Shown piece after piece: positions 51,868-60,674 of a stretch of DNA of 64,000 nucleotides. Numbering within the stretch: the stretch's first letter is position 1; each line of letters opens with the position of its first letter. Below the pieces are notes generated by a model. That model did no database searches. It saw only the letters and a list, made by a program, of their open reading frames with translations, and was not told where the DNA came from. The translations under genes and the position numbers were made by a program. The stretch comes from Streptomyces sp. NRRL F-5123. GTDB taxonomy: Bacteria; Actinomycetota; Actinomycetes; Streptomycetales; Streptomycetaceae. The stretch lies in contig NZ_JOHY01000015.1 in assembly GCF_000721495.1 (NCBI RefSeq), forward strand, positions 57,289 through 121,288, written 5' to 3'.

Positions 51868-52584
51868 GTGGGGCATTTCCCGACCACGTACGAGCGCGTG
51901 GTCGACGAGCTCGGCCGCCGCATCGTGGGCGGAGTGTGGGAACCGGGGCATCCGCTGCCGGTCGAGGACCTGCTCGCGACCGAGATCGGCGTCAGCCGGG
52001 GCGTGTTGCGGGAAGCGGTCAAGGCTCTGGTGGCCAAGGGGATGCTGCGTGTACGCCCGCGAACCGGCACGCGCGTCCTGCCCCCCGGGCACTGGAACCA
52101 CCTGGACCGTGACGTCCTGCGCTGGAAGCAGGCCGGGGACGCCACGGCACTGCTGCGCGACACGAGTGAACTGCGCCGGATCGTCGAGCCGGAGGCAGCC
52201 CGGCTCGCCGCCGGCCGGGCCTGTCCCGACGACGTACGAGCCCTGTACGACACCCTGGCCGCCATGGAGGCCGCCGCGGCGGAACCCGGCCGCAGCGGGT
52301 ACGTCGAGGCCGACATCGCCTTCCACCGGGCACTGCTCGACGCCGGCGGCAACCGTCTGCTCGGCTCACTGGGCCGTGCCATCGGGATCGCCCTGGAGCA
52401 CAGTTTCCTCGTCAGCACCCAGACCCCGGGCGCGGTGGAAGCCTCGCTGCCCGGCCACCGCGCCATCGTGGAGGCCGTGGCGGCCGGAGATCCCGCGGCT
52501 GCGGCGGCCGCGGTACTGGCCGTCATCGAAGCGGCCGAAAAGGAGATCGCCCAGTCACCCGGACTGCCGCGTGACGCCGAATGA
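51868..52584 (+). CDS. GntR-family (FadR subgroup) regulator of the sugar-acid operon
   Basis: 238 aa from GTG 51868 with AGGGGAG upstream; ATG 51838 in frame is weaker. N-terminal winged helix: YERVVDELGRRIVGGVWEPG, LPVEDLLATEIGVSRGVLRE, MLRVRPRTGTRVLPPGHWN. C-terminal FCD-type domain of helices: ELRRIVEPEAARLAAGRA, EADIAFHRALLDAGGNRLLG (the metal- or ligand-site DxxFH), LPGHRAIVEAVAAGDPAAA. It is divergent from the dehydratase operon and likely represses it until a pentonate or its lactone appears. Confidence 0.88.
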   Translation: MGHFPTTYERVVDELGRRIVGGVWEPGHPLPVEDLLATEIGVSRGVLREAVKALVAKGMLRVRPRTGTRVLPPGHWNHLDRDVLRWKQAGDATALLRDTSELRRIVEPEAARLAAGRACPDDVRALYDTLAAMEAAAAEPGRSGYVEADIAFHRALLDAGGNRLLGSLGRAIGIALEHSFLVSTQTPGAVEASLPGHRAIVEAVAAGDPAAAAAAVLAVIEAAEKEIAQSPGLPRDAE

Positions 52585-52619
52585 CCCGACCGGCTTCGCA
52601 GGAGCGTCAGCGGCAAGCT

Positions 52620-53097
52620 GAAGACGGCTCGGGCCGGCGCCACGATTTCAGCGGTCCGGCCGGCCCGCGCGGTCTACGTCGTCGGCGTAGGCCTCGAGTT
52701 GTTCCCAGGCTGCGAACTCCTGCCGAGTCGCCTCGGGCTTCCGGGTGGTGCGTGCGGCGGGCGTGGAGTCCGAGAGGGAGTTGGCGTTCGCCGGTCTGCA
52801 CCAGTTGTGCGCGCCCTTGTCGGACAGGCCTTGTGCTTTGAGGCGCCTGCCTCCGGTTTCGTGCCGTCCAGGGCGACGCGGCCCAGCTTGGCCATGCCGA
52901 GCCCCATGGCGAGGTGCAGCGACTGGGTGAACAGGTCGGCGAGTGCGTCCAGGCGGCGGCGGAACCGGGCGATCGAGCGGAAGTCCGGGGCCTGGCCGAC
53001 GGCCAGGCCCGGAAGGCGACGTCGTCGGCGCACTTGCGCCAGACCGCCCGGGAGGAGCGGACGCCGGTGGTGCAGCCGTAGATCAGCAGGCGCACCG
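52620..53097 (-). pseudogene. IS1182-type transposase N-terminal relic
   Basis: On the minus strand one frame gives [20 protein letters not shown] then KCADDVAFR. The next frame gives [57 protein letters not shown]. These are the consecutive blocks of IS1182 N-termini (LLYGYxxGVRSSRxIERxCxEDxxFR, PDHxTIARFR, VALDGTKxxAxASxxKN). The frame then decays. About 160 of 500 residues remain. Confidence 0.7.
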
Positions 53098-53099
53098 TC

Positions 53100-53420
53100 A
53101 GCCGGCCGCCGCATCCGGATCCTCGGCGCCACCGCCCACCCGACCGCGGTACGGGTGACGCAAGCCGTGAGGAACCTCGTCATGGACCTCGACGACACCG
53201 GCTGCCGGGCGAGGTTCCTGTTCCGCGACCGGGACGGGAAGTTCCCCGCCCTTTCGACACCGTCCTCGACGACGCGGGAATCCAGGTCGTACTCGTCGGC
53301 ATCCGAATCCCACGCACGAACGCGATCACGGAACGGCGGGTGCAGACCTGCCGACGCGAACTCCCTCCGACCACCGCCGATACCAGCCGCGAATACGCGG
53401 CAGATCAACCACCTCGACAT
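53100..53420 (+). pseudogene. Integrase-core (rve) transposase relic
   Basis: [48 protein letters not shown], then after a frameshift [20 protein letters not shown] and [16 protein letters not shown]. These match the DDE rve core (LGxTAHPTxxWVTQQARNLxMDL; FLIRDRDxKF with the second Asp; PRANAxxERWVxTxRxE with the Glu). The N-terminal HTH is missing. It abuts the IS1182-type relic head to head. Confidence 0.7.
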
Positions 53421-53749
53421 CCGGCGACGCAACCGACTCGGCGGCATCCTCCACGCATACGAACATGCCGCACGACCTGCGCGGACGATGGGCGACGTAC
53501 GGTGAGGTCGAGTGAGCGGTATCACGAGGCCGAGGGCGGCCCGGCCGCCGGCCTGCCGGGGGCTGCGGCGCGGCTGGTAGCTGGAGGGGAGCCGGTGCAG
53601 GGTCAGGACGCGAGCCGGCTTCCGGACTACTTGCGGACGGTGTGGGTCCGCCCGGACCCCTCCGGTACGAGCGCGTGCACCGCAACCGGTCGGGCGGACT
53701 TCAGGGCCGTCCGGGCGTGAACGCGACTGGCCGGGGCAATGAGGGACCT
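53421..53749. other. Spacer upstream of the patatin gene
   Basis: No supported gene. It includes the decayed end of the rve relic and the promoter region of the patatin-acyltransferase pair. Confidence 0.3.
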
Positions 53750-54628
53750 ATGGACGATGCAGCGACCGGTGGCCCGAGAAGGGCCTTCGTGCTGGGCGGC
53801 GGCGGGGCGCTGGGCGCCCACGAGGTGGGCATGCTGAAAGCGCTCTTCGCCGCCGGCATCCGACCGGACGCAGTCGTCGGCACGTCCGTGGGCGCGATCA
53901 ACGGCGCGGCGGTGGCCGCCGAACCGTCGCCCGCCGCCATCGACCGCCTCGCGGACCTGTGGACCGGGCTCGGCCGGGCCGGCGTGTTCACCGGCTCGCT
54001 TCTCGGCCGGCTCACCACCGTCGTGCGCAGCGGTACCCACCTGTACGCACCTGGTCCGCTGGACGACCTGCTCCGCTCGCACCTGCCGGTGAGCCGTGTC
54101 GAGGACCTGGCCGTACCCTTCCAGTGCGTGGCCGCCAGCATCGAGAAGGCCGCCGAGCACTGGTTCGAGGACGGCCCGCTCATCGAGGCGGTCCTCGCCT
54201 CGTGCGCCGTACCGGGCCTGCTGCCGCCCGTCGAACTGAACGGCGAGCACTTCGTGGACGGCGGACTTGTCAACAGCATCCCCGTCGCCCGGGCGGTGGC
54301 CCTTGGCGCGCAGGAGGTCTACGTCCTCCAGGTGGGGCGGGTCGAACGCGCCCTGCGGCCGCCGCGGCTGCCCTGGGAGGTCGCCCTTGTCGCCTTCGAG
54401 ATCGCCCGCCGTCACCGTTTCGCCCGTGACATGGCGGAACTGCCGGGCGGAGTGACCGTCCACGTACTGCCCAGCGGTTCCGCGCAGGAGCCCCCCAGCC
54501 CCTTTGGCCAGCTGCGCCACCGCACGTTCGGCCACACGGCCCAGCGTATCGAGGCGGCGTACACGGCGTCCTCCCGCTACCTGGACGCAGCTCTCGCCGG
54601 CCCCGGCGGTGGAAAGGCGTCGCAGTGA
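53750..54628 (+). CDS. Patatin-like phospholipase/lipase
   Basis: 292 aa. ATG 53750 with GAGGG upstream. Patatin hallmarks: the oxyanion loop RAFVLGGGGALGAHEVG (residues 11-27), catalytic S46 in VVGTSVGAINGA (GxSxG), and dyad Asp D170 in FVDGGLVNSIPVA (DGG). No signal peptide, so it acts in the cytoplasm or on the inner membrane face as a lipid acyl hydrolase. The next gene, an acyltransferase, starts inside its stop codon (GTGA), so the two are made together and may remodel phospholipid acyl chains. Confidence 0.9.
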   Translation: MDDAATGGPRRAFVLGGGGALGAHEVGMLKALFAAGIRPDAVVGTSVGAINGAAVAAEPSPAAIDRLADLWTGLGRAGVFTGSLLGRLTTVVRSGTHLYAPGPLDDLLRSHLPVSRVEDLAVPFQCVAASIEKAAEHWFEDGPLIEAVLASCAVPGLLPPVELNGEHFVDGGLVNSIPVARAVALGAQEVYVLQVGRVERALRPPRLPWEVALVAFEIARRHRFARDMAELPGGVTVHVLPSGSAQEPPSPFGQLRHRTFGHTAQRIEAAYTASSRYLDAALAGPGGGKASQ

Positions 54629-55995
54629 CGTCCCCGCGGGAGGGCGCGCCTGCGTCGGGCGCGCCGGCGAGGCGTGGCGCCGGGGGCACGCCGGTTGCGC
54701 GCGAGCCGGAGGCCATGCCGGGCGCTCGGCAGGCGGCGGTCGACGCGGGTGCGCTTCCTGCAGCGGGGGGCGCGCAGGGGGCGGCTTCCGAGGCCCGGCG
54801 CGTGCCAGGCGGCCCCCGCAGCACGCCCCCCGAGATCCAGCGGCCTGCGGCCGCTGCGGACGCCGCGCTTCCCGGGAGCCCGCCCCCGGGGGCCGGTGCG
54901 GGCAGCACGCCACCAGCCGCCGCCACGGCAGCCGCCACGCGCCGTACCGGTACGGCGGCCGGTCTGCGCCGGCGGGCGGGTGCCGCGGCCCTCGCGGTGG
55001 CGCGACGCACCACCACCGTGCCGCTGCTGCTCGCGCTCATTCCGGTCGTGGCCGCGGTGTTCGCCGTCACTGCCCTCGCCGGCGCGGTGTCCCTCGCCGC
55101 CCGCAGACCGGCCCGGCCGGCCCGCGTCGTCGGCTTCCTGCTCCTTTACCTGCTGGCGGACTGCGCGGGCCTCGTCGCGGCGGCGACGCTTTACGTACGC
55201 CACCCGCCGGGCCGCCGTGGCGCGCGCGAGGCACGCGTCGCGGGCGCGTACGCGGTGCTGGCCCGGCTGCTGACGTACCTGCGCGCGGCGGCGCGCCCCC
55301 TGTTCGGCCTCGACCTGAGCATCACCCCACGGGTACCGGCGCCGGCGGAGCAGCCTGGCCCGCCGCTGCTGGTCTTCGCCCGGCACGCCGGCCCCGGCGA
55401 CTCCTTCCTCGTCCTCCACGTGCTCCTCGGCCAGGCGGGTTTGCGCCCGTACACGGTGCTCAAGGGCTCGCTGCGCGCGGACCCGTGCCTGGACTTCCTG
55501 GTCAGCGAGGTCCCGCACTGCTTCCTGCCCGCGCCGGACGGTAGGGACCAGGAGGCGATCGGCGCACTGGCAGCGGCGCTGGGCCCGGGAGACGCGCTCG
55601 TCCTCTTCCCGGAAGGCGGCAACTTCACCCCGCGCCGCCACCGCAGAGCGGTGGCCTCCCTCCGCCGCCACGGCCGCCTGCCGAGGGCCGCACGAGCCAC
55701 GCGACTGCACTACGTCCTGCCACCACGCGACGCGGGCGTGCTCGCGGCCCTGGAGGCGGCGCCGACCGCCGACGTGATCTTCGTGGCGCACTCCGGCCTG
55801 GACGTCATCGACTCGGTCCGCTCGGCCTGGAACGGCATCCCCCTGCACCAGCCGGTGCAGGCCCACTGGTGGCGCGTCAGGTCCGGCGACATACCTCGCA
55901 CTCGGGAAGCCCGCAGCGAGTGGCTGCTCACACAATGGACCCGCGTGGACGCCTGGATCGCCGCCCACGCGCCCCCCGGCACCACCCACGTCTGA
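54625..55995 (+). CDS. Membrane lysophospholipid acyltransferase (PlsC-like)
   Basis: 456 aa if the overlapping GTG 54625 is used. The first 110 residues are Pro/Ala/Gly-rich and possibly disordered. Two or three transmembrane segments follow (TTTVPLLLALIPVVAAVFAV and VVGFLLLYLLADCAGLVAAA). The acyltransferase block has FARHAGPGDSFLVLHVLLG (HxxxxD-like catalytic His in RHAGPGD) and VLFPEGGNFTPRRH (the EGT-type block). It probably adds an acyl chain to a lysolipid made by the patatin-like partner. The unusual long low-complexity N-terminus could also mean a later start. Confidence 0.8.
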   Translation: MTSPREGAPASGAPARRGAGGTPVAREPEAMPGARQAAVDAGALPAAGGAQGAASEARRVPGGPRSTPPEIQRPAAAADAALPGSPPPGAGAGSTPPAAATAAATRRTGTAAGLRRRAGAAALAVARRTTTVPLLLALIPVVAAVFAVTALAGAVSLAARRPARPARVVGFLLLYLLADCAGLVAAATLYVRHPPGRRGAREARVAGAYAVLARLLTYLRAAARPLFGLDLSITPRVPAPAEQPGPPLLVFARHAGPGDSFLVLHVLLGQAGLRPYTVLKGSLRADPCLDFLVSEVPHCFLPAPDGRDQEAIGALAAALGPGDALVLFPEGGNFTPRRHRRAVASLRRHGRLPRAARATRLHYVLPPRDAGVLAALEAAPTADVIFVAHSGLDVIDSVRSAWNGIPLHQPVQAHWWRVRSGDIPRTREARSEWLLTQWTRVDAWIAAHAPPGTTHV

Positions 55996-56064
55996 CCCGC
56001 CCGGCCACCCGCCGGTTACCCGCTCTGGGCCCGGACGGCGTCGGTGCCGGGCTGCTCGAACACC

Positions 56065-56205
56065 GTCCGCAGAAGTGTCGCCACCCAGGCCGCGGGCGGT
56101 CAGGGATCGCAGAAACGCCAGCCGGCCGGCGCCGTCCTCGCAGGTGGCGACGTCGAGGCCGAGGATCTCGCGGTGGCCCACCACACCGACATCACGATCC
56201 CGAAC
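56065..56205 (-). pseudogene. IS256/mutator-family transposase fragment
   Basis: The minus-strand frame reads VGHREILGLDVATCEDGAGR then LAFLRSLTARGLGG. This matches the block of IS256-type transposases (GxREVLGLxxxxSEDxAxWxxFLRxLxxRGLxG). Only about 45 residues are left. Confidence 0.6.
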
Positions 56206-56630
56206 TCGCGAGGACAAGGGGCGAGTTCGGAGTCCAAGCGGCCCATCGTCCCGCGCCGGGGAACGGCGGTCCCGGCTGCCGAGGTCGTCAGGTGATACTT
56301 CTCGGCGCCCTCGGACCCCAGGCAGGGCTGATGCGTTCTCGGAACGCGAGATGAGTCGGCGTGCGCGTGACGGGCTACTTGCCCGGCTGGATGCAAGAGA
56401 CGCGACATCAGATGATCGAGGTTGCTGAGACCGAAGATCGACCCGGAGCCGCGTCCGCGTGCCATCCTCCCCGGTCAACGTGCTCGCGCGCCACTGCGAA
56501 GACGCCGGTGCATCCTGCCCGCCCGTCGTAGCGGCCGAGCGGATCTCCTTTCTCGCCGGCAGGACGAGAAAGGGGATCCGGTTGTGTCACCGGCGGGTCG
56601 GACGGTGCGGGCCCGGTGGGGCCGTGGGGG
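56206..56630. other. Gene-free stretch
   Basis: About 425 nt between the IS256 fragment and the oxidoreductase gene. I see no coherent gene, repeat or hairpin. It is probably degraded mobile DNA. Confidence 0.3.
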
Positions 56631-57566
56631 TCAGGGGACGAGGATGACCGTCTTGCCGGGCAGCCGGCCGGCGGCGGCGTCCTGGTGGACGGCGGCGAGC
56701 TCGGTCACCGAACGGCGGGCTGCCACGTGGACCCGGACCTTGCCTGCGTCCACCTTGGCGGCCAGCTCGGTCAGCTGGGCGCCGTCGGGGCGGACCCACA
56801 GGTTCGCGTTGCGCACGCCGCGGGCGGGGTCCTCGGGAATCGCGCCACCGCTGCTGGCGGCGACGCCGCCGTCAGCGACGTAGTCCGTCAGCCGCGCGAG
56901 GTCTTCCGCGGAGTGCCGCACGTGGTTCACCACGACCTGGAAGGGACCGCCCACGGCGGCCGGGCCCGCGGCGAGGTCGAGGGGCCCGACGACGCGCTCC
57001 GCGCCGTAGCCGAGGAGGCGGTCGGCGTGCTGCGGGCCGTCCACCGCGGTCACGTGCGCTCCCGCGTCGACGGCGAGCTGCACCACGATGCCGCCCACCG
57101 CGCCTGCGGCCCCGTTGACCAGGACTGTCTGACCGGGCTTCAGCTCGGCCAGCTCGAACACCGTCTGCCAGGCCGCGAGGCCGGTCAGCGGCAGCGCCGC
57201 GGCGTCGGCCAGGTCGAGGGTCTTCGGCGCCGGTGCGATGGAGTCGGCCGGGACGACGGCGTACTCGGCGGCGCCGCCGGCGGTGTCCAGGGGCAGCATG
57301 GCCACGACCTGGTCGCCGACCGCCGGGCCCGTCACGCCCGCGCCGAGTTCGGTGACGGTGCCCGCGAGGTCGATCCCGGTCACGTAGGGGAGGGGGGTCG
57401 GCATGAGCTCGGCCAGGTGGCCGGCGCGGATGTGGTCGTCGACCGGGTTGAACGAGGTGGCTGCGACACGGACCAGCACCTGTCCGGCGCCGGGAACGGG
57501 CCGGTCCACGTCCTCGAAGCGCAGGACCTCGGTGCCGCCGAACTCGTGGAAACGCATGGCCTTCAT
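56631..57566 (-). CDS. NADP-dependent quinone-oxidoreductase-type medium-chain dehydrogenase
   Basis: 311 aa. ATG 57566 with AGGAG 9 nt upstream. GroES-like N-domain: MKAMRFHEFGGTEVLRFEDV, VLVRVAATSFNPVDDHIRAG, LPYVTGIDLAGTVTELGAGV. No catalytic-zinc Cys/His pattern, so a zinc-free quinone or enal reductase. The NAD(P) loop is TVLVNGAAGAVGGIVVQLA (AxxGxxG). It is 91 nt downstream of the DODA-type dioxygenase on the same strand and controlled by the same MarR operator region by inference. Likely role: reduction of quinones or enones made during aromatic oxidation. Confidence 0.88.
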   Translation of the reverse strand: MKAMRFHEFGGTEVLRFEDVDRPVPGAGQVLVRVAATSFNPVDDHIRAGHLAELMPTPLPYVTGIDLAGTVTELGAGVTGPAVGDQVVAMLPLDTAGGAAEYAVVPADSIAPAPKTLDLADAAALPLTGLAAWQTVFELAELKPGQTVLVNGAAGAVGGIVVQLAVDAGAHVTAVDGPQHADRLLGYGAERVVGPLDLAAGPAAVGGPFQVVVNHVRHSAEDLARLTDYVADGGVAASSGGAIPEDPARGVRNANLWVRPDGAQLTELAAKVDAGKVRVHVAARRSVTELAAVHQDAAAGRLPGKTVILVP

Positions 57567-57657
57567 GAGAGTTTTCTCCTGGGTGTGTTGATGCCGTCGC
57601 CGTGGGATGAGGCGATCGTGCGTGAGGGTGGAGCACGTCGACGGGGTGTCGAGATGG

Positions 57658-58536
57658 TCAGGTCAGTTGCAGCGACCGGATCGAGTTGCCCATCACCATG
57701 CGGTCGATGGTGCTGATCGCGCTGCTGGGGTCGTCGGCTGCGCCGAGGGAGCACAGCAGCGGGACGAAGTGGTCGGCGGTGGGATGGGCGACGGCGGCGC
57801 CGGGCGCCTTGCTGCGGTAGTCGACGAGGGCGTCGGCGTCGCCCCGGGCGAGGGCGTCGACGGCCCACGCGTCGAAGGCGGTGGTGGCGGCGGCGAGTTC
57901 CGGCCGGCGGAAGACGGCGAAGCTGTGGGTCATGAAGCCCGAACCGAGCACGAGTACGCCTTCTTCGCGCAGGGGCCGCAGCCGCGCGCCGAGGCCGAGC
58001 AGGTCGTCGGAGTCGAGGCTGGGCATGGACAGCTGCACGACCGGGACGTCGGCCGCGGGGTACATGGCCATGAGCGGGACGAAGGCGCCGTGGTCCAGGC
58101 CGCGGCCGGTGAACCGGTGCACCGGCGTTGGGCCCAGCAGGCCCGCCCGGCGCCGGGCCAGGTCGGTGGCGTCCGGGGTCGCGTAGGGGAGGGTCTTGTA
58201 GCGGGGGTGGAAGCCGCTGAAGTCGTAGTACAGCGGGGTGCCGGCCGCGGCTCCGGAGATCGCGACCGGCGCCTGTTCCCAGTGGGCCGAGACGACGACG
58301 ACGGCCCGCGGTTTGGGCAGCGACCGGCCCCAGTCGAAGAGGGCGTCGAGCCACTGCGGATCGTCGAGCGTGAACGGGGCCCCGTGGCTGACGAAGAGGC
58401 TGGGCAGGGGGCCGTCCGAGGGCTCCCACATCCGCTGCTCGCGTGCCTGCGGCAGGACCCGGGAGAGCAGGTCGTCGTACGCCGCGGCGGGTCCGCGTGA
58501 TGCGAGTGGTGAGGTCAGATTGGTCGCTGGAGGCAC
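57658..58536 (-). CDS. DODA-type extradiol aromatic ring-opening dioxygenase
   Basis: 292 aa from GTG 58536, which has AAGGAG 9 nt upstream. A TTG at 58566 inside operator 1 is less likely. Class III extradiol dioxygenase, 4,5-DOPA-dioxygenase subgroup: metal-ligand His in SLFVSHGAPFTLDDP, H in VVSAHWEQAPVAI, GRGLDHGAFVPLMAMYP, and HPTADHFVPLLCSLGA. Members use a mononuclear metal to open catechol rings or act on related phenols. It is the first gene of a two-gene operon with the quinone oxidoreductase. Confidence 0.88.
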   Translation of the reverse strand: MPPATNLTSPLASRGPAAAYDDLLSRVLPQAREQRMWEPSDGPLPSLFVSHGAPFTLDDPQWLDALFDWGRSLPKPRAVVVVSAHWEQAPVAISGAAAGTPLYYDFSGFHPRYKTLPYATPDATDLARRRAGLLGPTPVHRFTGRGLDHGAFVPLMAMYPAADVPVVQLSMPSLDSDDLLGLGARLRPLREEGVLVLGSGFMTHSFAVFRRPELAAATTAFDAWAVDALARGDADALVDYRSKAPGAAVAHPTADHFVPLLCSLGAADDPSSAISTIDRMVMGNSIRSLQLT

Positions 58537-58552
58537 AGAGATCAGCTCCTTG

Positions 58553-58726
58553 ACTTGCCTGGGCAAGCGATTTTTTGCCGAGGGAAGTGAGAAGATGCCC
58601 CGGATTGACTTGCCTGGGCAAGTGAGAAGTTATCCCGGAGGGAGTTGCCTAGGCAAGTGGTATCACTTGATCGGGCAAGTGATCGCGGAGTTGTCGAGCT
58701 ATATGACGTGAGTTGCCTGGGCAAGT
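58553..58726. promoter_or_regulatory. Cluster of five to six MarR-type palindromic operators
   Basis: The 16-bp palindrome ACTTGCCTGGGCAAGT or close variants occurs at 58553-58568, 58608-58623, 58643-58658 (AGTTGCCTAGGCAAGT), 58665-58680 (ACTTGATCGGGCAAGT) and 58711-58726 (AGTTGCCTGGGCAAGT). A weaker copy is at 58573-58588. Site 1 is 17 nt before the dioxygenase start and site 5 ends 3 nt before the first MarR ATG. The sites fill the whole 193-nt gap between the divergent genes. Confidence 0.85.
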
Positions 58727-58729
58727 ACG

Positions 58730-59212
58730 ATGGGGTTCATGGACATGCAGTCACCCTGGCTCGACGACGAACAGCAGGCCCTGTGGCAGGCGCTGCTGAC
58801 AGTCGTCATCGCCCTCCCCGCGACCCTCGACCGCCAGCTGCAGCGAGACGCGGGTGTCTCCAACTTCGAGTACGGGGTGCTGGCCCGGCTGTCCATGGCG
58901 GATGAGGCCACGATGCGGCTCAGTGAGCTGGCCCGGGACTGCGACAGCACCCAGCCGCGCCTGTCGAAGGTCATGGATCGCTTCGAGACCCGCGACTGGG
59001 TCACCCGCCGCCCCGACCACGGCGACGGCCGGTACACCCTTGCCACCCTCACCGACGCCGGCCGGCAGAAACTCGCCGAGAGCGCGCCGGAACACGTCGC
59101 CCGGGTCAAACGGCTCGTGTTCGACCCACTCACCGCCGCCCAGCGGCGCCACCTCACCACCGCGCTCACCCGCATCGCCGCCACGCTGCGCCAGGAACTC
59201 GACAGGGGATGA
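58730..59212 (+). CDS. MarR-family transcriptional regulator
   Basis: 160 aa from ATG 58730; ATG 58739 or 58745 may be the true start, because operator 5 and the usual ribosome-binding zone coincide. MarR winged helix: NFEYGVLARLSMADEATMRL, SELARDCDSTQPRLSKVMDR with recognition helix, FETRDWVTRRPDHGDGRYTL (the DxRxxxxxLT wing reads DGRYTLATLTDAGRQ). Autoregulation and control of the dioxygenase operon are likely from the palindromes next to it. Ligands of this group are often phenols or quinones. Confidence 0.9.
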   Translation: MGFMDMQSPWLDDEQQALWQALLTVVIALPATLDRQLQRDAGVSNFEYGVLARLSMADEATMRLSELARDCDSTQPRLSKVMDRFETRDWVTRRPDHGDGRYTLATLTDAGRQKLAESAPEHVARVKRLVFDPLTAAQRRHLTTALTRIAATLRQELDRG

Positions 59213-59349
59213 GCGCCGCCTCGGGCGGCATCCCCTCACCAGGCTCGAATCTCCACGGATCCGCTGAGGAAGGGCTGGTGCGTTCGAGGCGGGCAAGGCG
59301 GGTCGGCGTGCCTTGCCCGGTGCCTGACGAGCTACCGGCCCGGCTGGAA

Positions 59350-59600
59350 GCCAGTGACGACCTGAGTCAGAGATTCGTCGGCAGCAGGTGGCGACCTCAC
59401 CACGACCGCCCCACCGTCACCACCCCCGACCCGGGCCTCGTCCTCGCGGGCGACCTCGTCCGCACCGACCTCCCCGTCGCCCTCATGGAGCGGGCAGCCA
59501 CCGCCGGCCTCCTCGCGGCCAATACCCTCCTGCACCTCGGTGCGCTCGTCGGCGCCGCCACGGACGCCGACGAACACAGCGGACGCTCCTGGATCTGCTG
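59350..59600 (+). pseudogene. FAD-dependent oxidoreductase C-terminal relic
   Basis: One frame reads FVGSRWRPHHDRPTVTTPDP, GLVLAGDLVRTDLPVALMER, AATAGLLAANTLL. This matches the end of amine-oxidase/desaturase-like flavoproteins (PGLxLAGDWxRTxxPxxxMExAxxTGxxAAxxLL), where the GD binds FAD. Nothing of the N-terminal FAD domain is present. Downstream sequence to 59775 is not recognisable. Confidence 0.55.
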
Positions 59601-59804
59601 CGACGAGCAGCGTGACGAGGCGGCGCGCCGAAATGGTTTGTCCGCGGGTAAGGATGTCGACCAGCATCGCCTCATGACGACCGGGAAGGGCCATGCCGTC
59701 CAGGCCCCCCCCGCTCGGCTCTCGACCGCTCGCGCGCCGCCGACCGCCGCTCACCGCAGCGCCCGACGGCCGTGACCGCCCAACCCACCCAGGAGAGCCC
59801 GCCC

Positions 59805-60674
59805 GTGCAGGAGCCCGCCCTCGTTCCTTACGCGCACCTCCCCAGAGCGCACCACGACCGCCATGTCGTGACCAGCACCGTCGACGTTTTCGGCACCGCC
59901 CACTGGCTGCTCGCCGAACATGCTCCTCCGCAGCGTAGGGGCAAGGTTCCGCCCTATGACGCGCTGGTCGTCTCCGTCGATCCGAGCGGCAGCGTCGAAC
60001 TCACCGAGCTGAGCACCGTACGGGCCCAGTGGCCGCACCTGGACCGCCTGCCCGACGGCGGGTTCGTCGTCGCCGCGTCCCGCACCCGCCGGCGCGGAGA
60101 CGCGGACCAGGTGCAGGTCTTCGACGCGCTCGGCCGCGAGACCTCGTCCTTCTCCGTCGGGGACGCCGTCGAGTACCTGCTCGTGGACGAGGCCGGCCAC
60201 ATCTGGGTCGGGCACTTCGACGAAAACCCAGTGGGTATCCGCCGCTGGAGCGTCGCGGGCCGACTCACCTGGACGTCGGACGACGCCCACATCCCCGGTC
60301 TCTTCGACTGCTACGCACTGAACGTGTCGGGCACCGTCGCCTGGGCGTGCACGTACACGGACTTCCCGCTTGTGGAGATACGTCCCGGCCGCACCGACCG
60401 GCCCGTGAGGGTGTGGGCGAACACCGTACGGGGTGCCAAAGCGGTGGCCGTCCACGGCCGGCGGGTCGCCTTCTACGGCGGCTACGGCGAGGAGCAGGAC
60501 CGGCTCGTCCGCGCAGAGATCGCCGAGACGTCGGTCGAGCAGGGGGACGTCGGCCTGCTCACCCTGCCCGACGGCTCTGCCCCAGGCCTCCGGCGGGTCG
60601 TCGGCCGGGGAAGCAGGATCTACGTTCAGGCCGAGCCGTTCACCGCCTGGGGCGTGTTCGACCTCGGCCGATGA
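59805..60674 (+). CDS. Hypothetical protein, beta-propeller-like
   Basis: 289 aa. I chose GTG 59805 because AGGAGA is 8 nt upstream; GTG 59772 is an alternative. There is no signal peptide. The protein has repeated strands with D-G turns (VVSVDPSGSVELTELST, LDRLPDGGFVVAASRTRRRG, LLVDEAGHIWVGHFDENPVG, WAFDLG-type ending) like NHL- or SMP-30-like propellers of about six blades. Streptomyces has many such uncharacterised proteins. I cannot assign a function. Confidence 0.7.
   Translation: MQEPALVPYAHLPRAHHDRHVVTSTVDVFGTAHWLLAEHAPPQRRGKVPPYDALVVSVDPSGSVELTELSTVRAQWPHLDRLPDGGFVVAASRTRRRGDADQVQVFDALGRETSSFSVGDAVEYLLVDEAGHIWVGHFDENPVGIRRWSVAGRLTWTSDDAHIPGLFDCYALNVSGTVAWACTYTDFPLVEIRPGRTDRPVRVWANTVRGAKAVAVHGRRVAFYGGYGEEQDRLVRAEIAETSVEQGDVGLLTLPDGSAPGLRRVVGRGSRIYVQAEPFTAWGVFDLGR

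Noticed and set aside
54577..56478. A 633-residue minus-strand frame opposite the acyltransferase
   Set aside because: Shadow over most of its length. Only the short IS256-like segment at 56065-56205 has real similarity and is listed separately.
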